Part shown: one piece after another, positions 43,205-51,335 of the stretch
Position numbering within the stretch: position 1 is the first letter of the stretch
How the letters are laid out: the number at the start of each line of letters is the position of its first letter
Made by a program: the position numbers and the translations under genes
Assembly: GCA_030424595.1 (NCBI GenBank)
Contig: JAUHWG010000004.1
Coordinates: 248,001 to 312,000 of the forward strand
Origin: Polyangia bacterium
Lineage (GTDB): Bacteria; Myxococcota_A; Polyangia; Nannocystales; Nannocystaceae
Direction: 5' to 3'
DNA length: 64,000 nt
Notes under the pieces: model-generated
What the model was told of the DNA's origin: nothing
The model's database searches: none
What the model saw: the letters and a program-made list of their open reading frames with translations, nothing else

Positions 43205-44017
43205 ATGAGCGACGAGCGCGAGAGCAACGGCCCGAAGGACGGCCCGAACGACGGCCCGAACGACGGCCCGAACGACGGCCCGAACGACGGCCCGAAGGAC
43301 GGCCCGAACGACGGCCCGAACGGCGGCGATGAGCCCTCATTTATCCCCTACACGCCGCCCAGGCTGGACGCAGGCGCAGCTGAGCTCCGCGGCGCGGAGT
43401 TCGAGGCCTTGATGGACAGCCGCCGGAGCGTCCGCCACTTCAGCGCCGATCCGGTGCCCCGGAGCCTGATCGAGCGGGCGATCCGGACCGCCTCGACCGC
43501 CCCCTCGGGCGCCCATCGCCAGCCCTGGCGCTTCGTCGCCGTCAGCGACGCGCCGACCAAACGAGCGATCCGTATCGCCGCCGAGCGCGAGGAGCAGGTC
43601 AGCTACGGCGGGCGGATGTCCGAGGAGTGGCGCTGTGCCCTGCGACCGTTGGGGACCGACGCGGACAAGGGCTACCTCGAGGTCGTCCCGTGGATCGTCG
43701 TCGTCTTCGAGGAGCGCTTCGGGCTCAGCGACGCGGGCGAGACGATCAAGAACTACTACGTCAAGGAGAGCGTCGGCATCGCCTGCGGGCTCTTCATCGC
43801 CGCTCTCCACTCGATGGGGCTCGCGACCCTGACCCACACGCCGAGCCCGATGGGCTTTCTCAGCCGAGTCCTCGGCCGACCGGCGAATGAGCGGCCCTAC
43901 ATCCTCTTTCCGATCGGCTACCCGGCGGCTGACGCGAGGGTCCCCGACATCGAGCGCAAGACCCTCGACGAGGTCGCCGTCTGGAACCCTGAGCGTCCCG
44001 TCGGCGACGACGACTGA
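43205..44017 (+). CDS. Nitroreductase-fold flavoprotein, iodotyrosine-deiodinase (IYD)-like
   Basis: 270 residues from ATG 43205. The first about 45 residues are Gly-Pro-Asn-Asp repeats. The domain aligns by eye with IYD: RRSVRHFS (73-80), ASTAPSGAHRQPW, the active-site-lid triad Glu130, Tyr134 and Lys155 (human Glu157/Tyr161/Lys182), IACGLFIAALHSMGL, THTPSP, and LGRPANERPYILFPIGYPA. IYD enzymes use FMN to remove halogen from mono- and dihalotyrosines. The lid triad separates them from ordinary nitroreductases. So a halotyrosine (or halophenol) dehalogenase is likely. The physiological substrate in a bacterium is unknown. Confidence 0.85.
   Translation: MSDERESNGPKDGPNDGPNDGPNDGPNDGPKDGPNDGPNGGDEPSFIPYTPPRLDAGAAELRGAEFEALMDSRRSVRHFSADPVPRSLIERAIRTASTAPSGAHRQPWRFVAVSDAPTKRAIRIAAEREEQVSYGGRMSEEWRCALRPLGTDADKGYLEVVPWIVVVFEERFGLSDAGETIKNYYVKESVGIACGLFIAALHSMGLATLTHTPSPMGFLSRVLGRPANERPYILFPIGYPAADARVPDIERKTLDEVAVWNPERPVGDDD
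43229..43324 (+). repeat. 12-base in-frame repeat encoding Gly-Pro-Asn/Lys-Asp
   Basis: About eight units of GGCCCGAACGAC (with AAG variants) at the N-terminus of the IYD-like protein. The units are near-identical in DNA, showing recent slippage expansion. Confidence 0.9.
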
Positions 44018-44042
44018 CGTTGGGCTCCGCTCCCGCTATGAT
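44013..44042 (+). promoter_or_regulatory. Predicted promoter of the expansin gene
   Basis: CTGACG (44013-44018), 18-base spacer, TATGAT (44037-44042). Unlike many neighbours, this gene has a leader with the ribosome site GAGGTGAG five bases before ATG 44066. The -35 overlaps the end of the IYD-like gene. Confidence 0.45.
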
Positions 44043-44065
44043 CCTGCGGGACGAGGTGAGCGGTT

Positions 44066-44884
44066 ATGGTCGGGTTGGTCAGGCTGGTCGGGATGTACAG
44101 GTGGTCGCGGATGTGGGCGCCAGTCTTGGGGCTGGGGCTGGTCGTGCAAAGCGGCTGTGGCGAGCCCGACGCCTCGAGTGAGAGCGAGACAAGCGCGGGG
44201 GAGAGCGCCTCCGACACGGCAGATCCGACGGCGAGCGGGACGGCGAGCGGGACGGCGACCGCCGGTGAGGTCTGCGAGGAGCCGAGCGAGCACAGCGGCG
44301 AGGGGACCTACTACGACGCCGACGGCAGCGGCAACTGCTCGTTCGATCCCAGCGCGGATCGGATGATCGCTGCGATCAACGAGGCGGACTACGCCGGCTC
44401 TGCCCCCTGCGGCGCCTGTGCCGAGGTCGAGGGCCCCGACGGGGTGATCACCGTGCGGATCGTCGATCGCTGTCCGGGCTGTGCCCCGGGCGATCTCGAT
44501 CTCAGCGTCGAGGCCTTTGAGATGATCGCGGCCAAGGAGGAGGGGCGCGTCGACATCGCCTGGCACTTCGTCCCCTGCGCGGTCGAGGGTCCCCTGCGCT
44601 ATCGCTTCAAGGAGGGGAGCAGCCAATGGTGGACCGCGGTTCAGGTCCGCGACCATCGCCACGCGATCGCGTCGCTCGAGTACTCGCAGGACGGCGGTGA
44701 GAGCTTCATCCCGATCGCCCGCGAGACCTACAACTACTTCGTCGCCCCGGAGGGGATGGGCGCAGAGCCGGTCTCGCTCCGGGTCACGGATGTCTACGGT
44801 CAGGTGGTCGTCGACGACGGCGTGGTCGTCGGCGACGCCGTCGAGGTCAGCGGCGCTGCGAACATGCCCGCCTGCGGCGGGTGA
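44066..44884 (+). CDS. Expansin-like lipoprotein
   Basis: 272 residues. The signal peptide ends in LVVQSGC with a lipobox. A Ser/Thr/Ala linker follows. The D1 (double-psi barrel) domain has GEGTYYDADGSGNCSF, APCGACAEVEGPDGVITVRI, DRCPGCAPGDLDLSVEAFE, with the Asp of GDLDLS at the site of the conserved acid of EXLX1. The D2 (CBM63-like) domain has QWWTAVQVRDHRHAIASLEY and YNYFVAPEGMG. Bacterial expansins loosen cellulose or peptidoglycan-associated walls non-hydrolytically and are normally secreted free. A lipid anchor is unusual. It follows the IYD-like gene by 48 bases. Confidence 0.88.
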   Translation: MVGLVRLVGMYRWSRMWAPVLGLGLVVQSGCGEPDASSESETSAGESASDTADPTASGTASGTATAGEVCEEPSEHSGEGTYYDADGSGNCSFDPSADRMIAAINEADYAGSAPCGACAEVEGPDGVITVRIVDRCPGCAPGDLDLSVEAFEMIAAKEEGRVDIAWHFVPCAVEGPLRYRFKEGSSQWWTAVQVRDHRHAIASLEYSQDGGESFIPIARETYNYFVAPEGMGAEPVSLRVTDVYGQVVVDDGVVVGDAVEVSGAANMPACGG

Positions 44885-45026
44885 GGACGGGCGCGCCGCC
44901 TGGCGTCGGATCGCGAACGCGAAGCGGTGAGGGCTCGCCTCAATTGCTGCGAGAGGGCGTCGGCCCATAGAAGACGAAGAGCTGCGGGGTTCCCCTCGGC
45001 GGACGCTCCGTCGGCGAGAACAGCGA

Positions 45027-45054
45027 CGCCCCCGCTGCGCGAGCAGAGGGGGCG
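45027..45054 (-). terminator. Terminator hairpin downstream of the 45072 gene
   Basis: CGCCCCC and GGGGGCG enclose a second stem CTGC/GCAG with loop GCGA, offset by one unpaired base on each side: an 11-pair hairpin, 18 bases after the stop codon. Confidence 0.55.
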
Positions 45055-45071
45055 CACGCCGGAGAGGCTGC

Positions 45072-45395
45072 CTAGGCCTCGCGGTTGACCGCGTAGAGCT
45101 GCGAGAGCTCCGGGTCCTTGGCGATCTCGTACATGAGCGCCTCGAACTTCTCGCGGTCGAGGCCGTTCTTCTCGAGGATCTCGTCGGCGCTGTCGGGGTT
45201 GGAGGCGATCGCGTTGGCGACGGTGACGGCCTTCTCGACCCGCGGGTCCATGGGCTCAGCCTCCTCGGGCTTGTCGTCGGCGTTCTCGGCGACCTCTGCG
45301 GTCTTGTCGTCGGCCTTGTCGTCAGCCTTCTTGTCACCGCAGGCCCCGAGGGCGAGCGGGAGGGCGACCATCATCATTCGAATTGTGCGGTTCAT
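45072..45395 (-). CDS. Small Asp/Lys-rich lipoprotein
   Basis: 107 residues. Signal peptide MNRTIRMMMVALPLALGAC with lipobox ALGAC. The mature part begins with a highly charged run (DKKADDKADDKTAEVAENAD) and ends in a helical domain (VEKAVTVANAIASNPDSADE, EILEKNGLDREKFEALMYEIA) that resembles small periplasmic helix bundles. GGAG lies eight bases before the ATG. It is the downstream gene of a same-strand pair with the Lys/Glu helix protein (41-base gap), so they may be co-transcribed. Confidence 0.7.
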   Translation of the reverse strand: MNRTIRMMMVALPLALGACGDKKADDKADDKTAEVAENADDKPEEAEPMDPRVEKAVTVANAIASNPDSADEILEKNGLDREKFEALMYEIAKDPELSQLYAVNREA

Positions 45396-45436
45396 CGTAG
45401 TTCTCCGGACTTGAAAGAGTGGGCGGTCACGCGGTC

Positions 45437-46393
45437 CTACTGGGGCGCCTGCTTGTCCTTGAGCTTCTGCTTCTTGTCCTCGCGGAGCTCTTTTTTGGCG
45501 TCGCGGAGCTCCTCGCGCTTCTCTTTCTTGTTCTCCTTCTTGTCTTGGAGCTTCTCCTCGCGCTTCTCGTGCTTCTCCGAGAGGTGCTCCTCGCGCTTTT
45601 CGAGCTTCTCCTCGCGCTTGTCGAGCTTGGCCTTGTCCTCGCGGGCCTCGACGCGCTCGTCGCGGAGCTCGCCGCGGAGCTCCTTGATCTTCGCCTTGTC
45701 GGGATCGTCGGAGCGCTTCTCCTTGGCGATCTTCGCCTTGATCTTGCCCTTTTGGGCCATGTGCTCGCGCTTCTTCGCCTTGCGCTTGGCGTCGAGCTTG
45801 TCGTGGAGCTTGTCGTGGCGGTGCTTGATCTTCTTGCCAGCGGCCTTCTCCGCCTTGATCTTGGCGTGGATCTTGGCCCGACGGGCCTTCTCCTCCTCGC
45901 GCTTGGCCTCGAGCTTGACCTTGAGCTCGGCCCGCAGCGCGGTCTTCTCCTCGGCGCTCATCTCCTTGAGCTCATCCTTGCGCTCGCGGATCTTCGCCGC
46001 GAGCTCCTCGCCGCGGTAGCCCTCGACGAGGAGGCTCCGGACGTAGAGGCCGAACCCCTTCTTCTTGCCGCGGGTCTCGACCTCCTCAGCCTCGGTCCCG
46101 AGGATGACGGACGCATCGCCAGCGGAGAGGCCGATCTCGATCGAGCCTTCGATCGCCTCGGTGATCTCCGCCTCCTCGACGCCGGCATCGCGGGCGCTGA
46201 TCGCCGCGATCGGCAGATCGAGGACCATCAGGATGTCGTCCTCAGCCGCCTCTTCGTCGCTGTCGGCCTCTGCGTCCGGGGCCTCGACCTCAGCCTTTGC
46301 GGTGATCGTGGGGGATGGGGCGAGATCGGCGTGTGCGAGTGTCGGGAGCGCCATGGCGGCGACGAGCAGGCTCGAGATCGTCAGAATCTTCAT
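45437..46393 (-). CDS. Exported Lys/Glu-rich single-helix (coiled-coil) protein
   Basis: 318 residues. The signal peptide MKILTISSLLVAAMALPTLA ends before ADLAPSPT without a lipobox Cys, so the product should be free in the periplasm. An N-terminal segment of about 100 residues (VEEAEITEAIEGSIEIGLSA) is followed by about 190 residues of almost uninterrupted Lys/Glu/Arg/Asp with i,i+4 salt-bridge spacing (KLEAKREEEKARRAKIHAKI, KLDKREEKLEKREEHL). Such sequence forms a stable single alpha-helix or a coiled coil. There is no known enzyme motif. It could span periplasmic distance or bind nucleic acid or wall polymer. Confidence 0.75.
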   Translation of the reverse strand: MKILTISSLLVAAMALPTLAHADLAPSPTITAKAEVEAPDAEADSDEEAAEDDILMVLDLPIAAISARDAGVEEAEITEAIEGSIEIGLSAGDASVILGTEAEEVETRGKKKGFGLYVRSLLVEGYRGEELAAKIRERKDELKEMSAEEKTALRAELKVKLEAKREEEKARRAKIHAKIKAEKAAGKKIKHRHDKLHDKLDAKRKAKKREHMAQKGKIKAKIAKEKRSDDPDKAKIKELRGELRDERVEAREDKAKLDKREEKLEKREEHLSEKHEKREEKLQDKKENKKEKREELRDAKKELREDKKQKLKDKQAPQ

Positions 46394-46694
46394 CGGTTGC
46401 CTCTGGGTGAGAGTACGGTCTTCGAATGCCGCGATTCGGCGCTATTCGTAGGGCCTCGGTAAAGGCTCTCCCTACGTGGGTGACGAAGGACCTGCGCAGA
46501 GGATCCACGATCGGACCGCGCTCGGTCAACGCGGGGCCCTGAATTTACAGCTGGAGGGCGCCTTCGCCCGACTCCTAGGGTAATCGTCGCTGCTGAAGGT
46601 GCGGCGAAGACGGGCCGTTGGACTCGTGGGCTCGGCAGACGCCCGTCTGTCTCCAGAGTACGGTCGAAGAGCGGGCTGCTAGGTGCTTGAGCGG
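46394..46694. other. 301-base region without a gene
   Basis: Between the starts of the helix-protein gene and the stop of the beta-helix gene. Contains a GGGCG...CGCCC hairpin near 46556-46570. No frame is protein-like. Confidence 0.5.
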
Positions 46695-48350
46695 TCAGGC
46701 ACCGCCTGAGCGTCGACGTCGGTGGAGGAACGGCAGGAGGAGGAGGAGCCCGAGGATGGGCGATGGGGACGTCTCCCTGGAGAGATCACAGGCGCAGCCC
46801 CCCTCCTCACCGCTGTCATCGCCAGCGGTCTCCCCTGCGCTGATCCCTGCGGTCGCGCTGCTCTCGCTGCCCATGCTGGTCGCCGAGGAGCCGTCGGAGC
46901 TGCTGTCGCTCGCCCCCGTGCCGCCGTCAGAGGAGCCGTCAGAGGAGCCGTCGGTCGTCGGGTCGCCGGTCGTCCCTCCGCTCGTGTCACCGCTGGTGCC
47001 GTCGGTGCCGCCAGTGCCGTCAGTGCCGTCGCCGGTGGTCTCATCGCCGGTGGTCGACTCGCCGCCGGTGGTCGTGCCCTCGCCCTCGGCGCAGCTCTTG
47101 AAGCCGGGCGCGACCGTCCAGCCGGGGTTGTCGGCGTCGCTGTGGTCGTAGGCGCCGACGTCGACGCTGTCGGGATCCCGCGGCAGACAGTTGAAGTCAT
47201 CGTCGGCGTAGTCGGCCGCGCCGGCGTCGAGGAGCGGCGAGTCGCCCTTCGGGTAGACCTCCTTGCCGGCAGCGTTGAGGAAGGCGGCGTCGAGGCTGAC
47301 GCCGTCGAAGGTGCCCATCGGCGCGCCCTCGACCCCGCCGACCACCGCGTTGCCGGCGATCATCGCCGAGCCGGCCCCGCTCGGGAGCTTGATCGCCGTG
47401 CCCCCAGCGCAGTAGAGGGCGTTGTCGGCGAGGACGATCGCGCTGCCGCCGGGCCACTCGTTGCCGCGGAGGCAGACGCCGGTCGAGTTGAGCACGGTGT
47501 TGTGGGCGATCGTCAGGTTCTCGACGATCTCTCCCTGGCTCGGCTTGGCGTGGATGCCGTTGGCGCCGACGTCGAAGATCAGGTTGTTGCGGACGATCGC
47601 GTCGCCGACCGTCTGGATCCCGTTGTCGACGACGTTCCACACCGCGTTGCCCTCGACGACGTTCGGCGCCTTGTTGTCGACGGTGCCGTAGATCGTGATC
47701 CCCGGGTACTTCACGTCGTGGATGACGTTGTGGCGGACGACGTTGTTGTAGGAGCCGGTCTTGACCTCGATCCCGTCGCCTTGGCTGCCGGAGAGGGTGT
47801 CGTGGCACCAATTGAACTCGATCACTGAGTCCCACATCTGACAGGCGTTGTCGTTGCAGCCGAGGTACATGCACTCGCCGGGGCCGCCGCTCTTGCCGGT
47901 GTCGTGGATGTGCGTGCGTCGGATCGCCATCGCCTCGTAGGTGTTGTCGGGGCGGTTGCAGGAGATGCCGACGTCGTCGACGTTCATGATCTCGACGTCT
48001 TCGATGGTCCCGTGGTCGGAGTCGCCGAGGCGGATCCCGTGCGATCCGCCGACGATGCGAAAGCCGGAGAGGGTGTAGTAGGACCCCTTGACGTTGAGGG
48101 TGTTCTGGGACGAGATGCCCTCGATGACCACGTCCTCGCCGTCGCCGCCGCGGACGATGATCGGCTGATCTGCGGTCCCGTTGAAGGTGAGGTCGACGAA
48201 GCCGGGGACCTTGTAGGTGCCGGCGTGCATGATCACCTCGTCGCCCGCCTGGACGGTCTGCAGGGTCCCCCAGAGGTCATCACCAGGGTTGATGTCGATC
48301 GTCGCTGCGGCGATCTGGGTGAGCACGATCAGAGAAGTCGCGGTGAGCAT
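46695..48350 (-). CDS. Right-handed beta-helix surface protein with MYXO-CTERM-like tail
   Basis: 551 residues from ATG 48350. The signal peptide MLTATSLIVLTQIAAA precedes a parallel beta-helix (PbH1/pectate-lyase-like) with repeats such as YYTLSGFRIVGGSHGIRLGD, NNVVRHNVIHDVKYPGITIY, and AIVRNNLIFDVGANGIHAKP. A Thr/Gly/Ser linker follows, then GCACDLS, a hydrophobic stretch SPILGLLLLLPFL and HRRRR at the end. This Cys-helix-Arg tripartite tail fits the MYXO-CTERM sorting signal, handled by myxosortase. Beta-helix proteins often bind or cut polysaccharides; catalytic residues are not identified. Confidence 0.8.
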   Translation of the reverse strand: MLTATSLIVLTQIAAATIDINPGDDLWGTLQTVQAGDEVIMHAGTYKVPGFVDLTFNGTADQPIIVRGGDGEDVVIEGISSQNTLNVKGSYYTLSGFRIVGGSHGIRLGDSDHGTIEDVEIMNVDDVGISCNRPDNTYEAMAIRRTHIHDTGKSGGPGECMYLGCNDNACQMWDSVIEFNWCHDTLSGSQGDGIEVKTGSYNNVVRHNVIHDVKYPGITIYGTVDNKAPNVVEGNAVWNVVDNGIQTVGDAIVRNNLIFDVGANGIHAKPSQGEIVENLTIAHNTVLNSTGVCLRGNEWPGGSAIVLADNALYCAGGTAIKLPSGAGSAMIAGNAVVGGVEGAPMGTFDGVSLDAAFLNAAGKEVYPKGDSPLLDAGAADYADDDFNCLPRDPDSVDVGAYDHSDADNPGWTVAPGFKSCAEGEGTTTGGESTTGDETTGDGTDGTGGTDGTSGDTSGGTTGDPTTDGSSDGSSDGGTGASDSSSDGSSATSMGSESSATAGISAGETAGDDSGEEGGCACDLSRETSPSPILGLLLLLPFLHRRRRSGGA

Positions 48351-48358
48351 AGGCCGGG

Positions 48359-48364
48359 ACCATA
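48359..48364 (-). promoter_or_regulatory. Predicted -10 of the beta-helix gene
   Basis: TATGGT on the minus strand, eight bases before the ATG at 48350. Supports that ATG rather than the longer TTG start at 48368. Confidence 0.45.
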
Positions 48365-48512
48365 GCAAGGCTGGGGCCGCGGGCTCGGGGGGGAGAGGCG
48401 ACGCCGGCCGCCTGGCTCGGGGGCCAGGGACAGCGAGCTGGCCTCGGAAGAATTCGCGCGAGGTCGCGCGGGACTAGACGAATCGCCGCGGCCTCCTACA
48501 CGGAGGGCGGAG

Positions 48513-48540
48513 GCGAGAACGCGGGCGCGAGAACGCGGGC
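48513..48540. repeat. 14-base direct repeat, two perfect units
   Basis: GCGAGAACGCGGGC twice, head to tail, just beyond the terminator of the Zn-motif gene. Intergenic. Confidence 0.8.
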
Positions 48541-48566
48541 GCCGACGCCCTCGGGTGGCGTCGGCG
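48540..48566 (-). terminator. Terminator hairpin of the 48586 gene
   Basis: CGCCGACGCC and GGCGTCGGCG are a perfect ten-base inverted repeat with loop CTCGGGT, 20 bases beyond the stop codon. Confidence 0.6.
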
Positions 48567-48585
48567 TCTGGAGAGCGCGGGCAGC

Positions 48586-49341
48586 TCAGCGCTGCGGCGG
48601 CTTGGGGTCAGGAGCTGCGGGGATGTCACAAGGGACATCTTCATCGAGCGGATCCACGCGCCTTTGGATCTTGCCCATCTTGACCGGATGTCGCTCGACG
48701 ATCGGATCGGGAGCGTCGATGTCTCCCATCAGCTCCGGGAAGGGCTCAGCGATCGGGGGCGTCGGCGGTGGATCGAGCTCCGTCGGCTCGAGCTTGCCCT
48801 GGAGCTCGACGGTGGGAGGCGGCGGCGGAGGAGGCGGGGGCACGACCTGCACGCCCGGCATCTCGATCGGCGGCAGAGGAGCGAGCGTCGGATCGACGCC
48901 GGGCGGCTCCTCGGCGAGCTCGCCCATCTCGTGGACCTCATGCCCCTCGATAAGCTCGATGGCGCCGTCGAGGCAGCCGCTGGGGGAGTCGTCGTGGGTG
49001 TGCTGCGTGCAAGCCGCGAGGAGGCTCGCGGCCATCGCCGCGCGGGCGAGGGCCGCGGCTCGGCGAGGCTCCTGGGGCGGACGCGCGCGGAGCTGGACCA
49101 GCGCAGGCGTCGGGGTCGGCTGCGGACGGAAGCGGACAGAGCCGTCGGGGTTGATCGCGTAGCGGACGCAGAGTCGACCGGTGCGGCTCTCCAGGAGGGC
49201 GTCGGCCTCGGGCTTGGTCATCTCCGAGAGGTTGTGGACGCTGCGCTCGCAGGCGTCGCAGTAGCGCCGCGGGCCGTCGCCCGTCATCGCGCTCCAGTCC
49301 TCTTCGCAGGGCTCACGGATCGTCAGGTCGTCGGCCTTCAT
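48586..49341 (-). CDS. Protein with N-terminal Cys4 motif and Pro-rich tail
   Basis: 251 residues. The N-terminal 60 residues carry Cys12, Cys28, Cys31 and Cys58 in the order PCEEDWSAM...RRYCDACERSVHNLSEMT...RLCVRY. This pattern is a small Zn-like module seen in many myxobacterial and Bacteroidetes proteins. A moderately hydrophobic stretch with LLAAC follows, then an acidic and Pro-rich tail with VVPPPPPPPPPTVELQGKL. Whether it spans the membrane is uncertain. It lies 35 bases behind the pseudokinase gene on the same strand, so it could be the last gene of that operon. Confidence 0.65.
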   Translation of the reverse strand: MKADDLTIREPCEEDWSAMTGDGPRRYCDACERSVHNLSEMTKPEADALLESRTGRLCVRYAINPDGSVRFRPQPTPTPALVQLRARPPQEPRRAAALARAAMAASLLAACTQHTHDDSPSGCLDGAIELIEGHEVHEMGELAEEPPGVDPTLAPLPPIEMPGVQVVPPPPPPPPPTVELQGKLEPTELDPPPTPPIAEPFPELMGDIDAPDPIVERHPVKMGKIQRRVDPLDEDVPCDIPAAPDPKPPQR

Positions 49342-49376
49342 CGGGTCTCCTTCGACGCATCGGCGCCGAGAACGTT

Positions 49377-51335
49377 CTACGTAGCCCCAGAATCGCCGCT
49401 CTCGCCCGCTCCGAGGGCTCGTAGCGCGAGGGCGACCTGGCGCTCGTGGGCCGCCTCCGGGTCATGGACGGCGAGCCCTAGGTCGGCGGTCCGGCGCAGG
49501 AGGTCGCCGGCGCTGAGGAGGCGGTGGAGGGCGCGAGCGCGCTGGTCCTCGAGGGCGCGGAGCCTGTCGAGGCCGGCGAGGATCGGCGCTCGTCCGCTCT
49601 CCGCCTCGCCGCGGGCTTCGCTCGTCCCGAGCGAGCGGACCATCGCCCCCTCGTCGAGATCCGCGAGCTCGCGGTCGATCTCGATCAGGGCGCGGGTCTG
49701 GGTCTCGATCAGATCGACCAGGGGGACGACAGGCTCCGTGATCCGATCGAGCTCCGCTCGCTCGCCGACGACGGAGGCCCGGTGATCGACGAGGCGCTGG
49801 ATCAGGAGCGCCAGCTCGGCGACCTGCTCACGGACGTCGGCGCTGGGCTTCGCCTGGAGCAGGCCCGCGAGGCGGGTGACGAGCGGATCGGAGGCGGGCA
49901 GGGCGACCGGCGCGGGGCGGAGGCGGAGGAGCGGAGCCGGCGGGGTCTTCTTCTTGCGCGTCGAGAGGGCGGTGACCAGGAGGGCGATGAGCCCGAGGCT
50001 GGCGATGATGGCCCCGGCGATCGGCTCGACGAAGAAGAGGAAGGTCGCCGCGATCACGCTGACGAGGGCGATCACGCTGAGGGCGATCCTGCGCTGGCGG
50101 CGGCCGACGGTCATCGGCTTGCGGATCACGCGAGCGACGAGCTTCTCGTCCTTGAGGCGAGCCCTGAGCTCTTCGGCGGTCTCTTTGGAGAGATCGTCGA
50201 AGAGGCGCAGCGGCAGGCGATGGCGCCGCGCGAGCTCGGCCTTGGAGTACATCCGGGCGTCGCCGATCACCAGGTTCATCGCCGGCAGCTCGCCGACCGA
50301 GAGGGCCCCCAGGACCCGCCGCAGCCGCTTGCCGAAGTCGGCGTCCTCGCTCGCGCGGGTGAGCTCCAGGGCCCAGCGCTCATTCTCGTCATCGACGTCG
50401 GTGTGCTCGAAGAGCACCGCCTCCGAGCCGCAGCTCAGGCAGAGCCGTTGGCCGAGGCGGAGCGACTCGCCGCAGGCTTGGCAGGTCGCCCGCTCCATCG
50501 ACGCGGCCGCCGGGGCCTCGCCGCGGAGCACGGCCGCGACCTCGCGGGCGGTCGCAGGGCGGGCTTCGGGGTCGATCTTGAGGCAGCGGCCGACGATCTC
50601 GTCGAGGGCCGCGGGCACCTCGCGGCGGAGGCTCGAAGGGGGCGCTGCGGTCTGGTCGTCGCGCAGCAGCGCCGGCCCGTCGCCGAAGGGCAGGACCCCG
50701 GTGAGCGCCCGGTAGAGGATGACGCCGAGGCCGAAGAGATCGGAGCGGGGGTCGACGAGCGTGCGGGTGAGCTGCTCGGGCGAGGCGTAGGGGGAGCTCT
50801 CGACGAGGAGCGAGGCGGCGGTCCGCGTCGACAGAATATCGACCCGAGTGAGGCCGACGTCGGTCAGCCATAGCTCGCCGTCGTCGCCGATGACGAAGCC
50901 GCGGGGCGCGAGATCCCTCAGGATGACGCCGCGGTCGTGGAGCTCGGCGAGGCGGTCCGCCAGCGTCGCCCCGAGCCCCGCGACCTCGTCGATGGGCGCC
51001 GGGGCCCGGGAGCGGAGCCAGGCGGCGAGGGTCGTGCCCGGGGGATCCAGGCGCAGGCGCCACGGCGGCGGCGAGTGGGGGTCGCGCGGGTCGGGCAGGG
51101 GACCGCGCTCGACGAGCGGGGCGATGCCGCAATCGCTGACGTCGGCGAGGCGATCGAGGTCACGGACGTAGCGGCGGCGGATCGCCGGATCGTCGGCGAG
51201 CTCCGGGAGGAGACGGCCGAGGAGCGCGCTCCGCCCGTCGGCGAGGCGGACCCGCCAGCGCTGCTCCGAGCCGCGGCGCTCGGGCCCGTCGATGATCGTC
51301 ATCGCGGTCTGGGTCGCGACCGGTACTTCGCTCAT
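49377..51335 (-). CDS. Probable pseudokinase with zinc ribbon, membrane helices and coiled coil
   Basis: 652 residues. The fold is Hanks kinase but key residues are changed. There is no Gly-rich loop or VAIK Lys near the N-terminus. HRDLKPxN is LRDLAPRG (139-146): Asp141 is kept, while the Lys and Asn are lost. DFG is DVG (159-161). SPYASPEQ and DPRSDLFGLGVILY are normal. A zinc ribbon (Cys285, 288, 299, 302), then about 100 residues, two hydrophobic segments (LSVIALVSVIAATFLFFV, IAGAIIASLGLIALLV) and a helical tail follow. Its ATG overlaps the stop of the active kinase by ATGA, so the two are co-translated and likely form a pair. Confidence 0.82.
   Translation of the reverse strand: MSEVPVATQTAMTIIDGPERRGSEQRWRVRLADGRSALLGRLLPELADDPAIRRRYVRDLDRLADVSDCGIAPLVERGPLPDPRDPHSPPPWRLRLDPPGTTLAAWLRSRAPAPIDEVAGLGATLADRLAELHDRGVILRDLAPRGFVIGDDGELWLTDVGLTRVDILSTRTAASLLVESSPYASPEQLTRTLVDPRSDLFGLGVILYRALTGVLPFGDGPALLRDDQTAAPPSSLRREVPAALDEIVGRCLKIDPEARPATAREVAAVLRGEAPAAASMERATCQACGESLRLGQRLCLSCGSEAVLFEHTDVDDENERWALELTRASEDADFGKRLRRVLGALSVGELPAMNLVIGDARMYSKAELARRHRLPLRLFDDLSKETAEELRARLKDEKLVARVIRKPMTVGRRQRRIALSVIALVSVIAATFLFFVEPIAGAIIASLGLIALLVTALSTRKKKTPPAPLLRLRPAPVALPASDPLVTRLAGLLQAKPSADVREQVAELALLIQRLVDHRASVVGERAELDRITEPVVPLVDLIETQTRALIEIDRELADLDEGAMVRSLGTSEARGEAESGRAPILAGLDRLRALEDQRARALHRLLSAGDLLRRTADLGLAVHDPEAAHERQVALALRALGAGESGDSGAT

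Noticed and set aside
42099-43340. Longer start (43340) for the alpha/beta hydrolase
   Set aside because: The N-terminal extension is the antisense of the GPND repeat of the IYD-like gene (SGRRSGR repeats).
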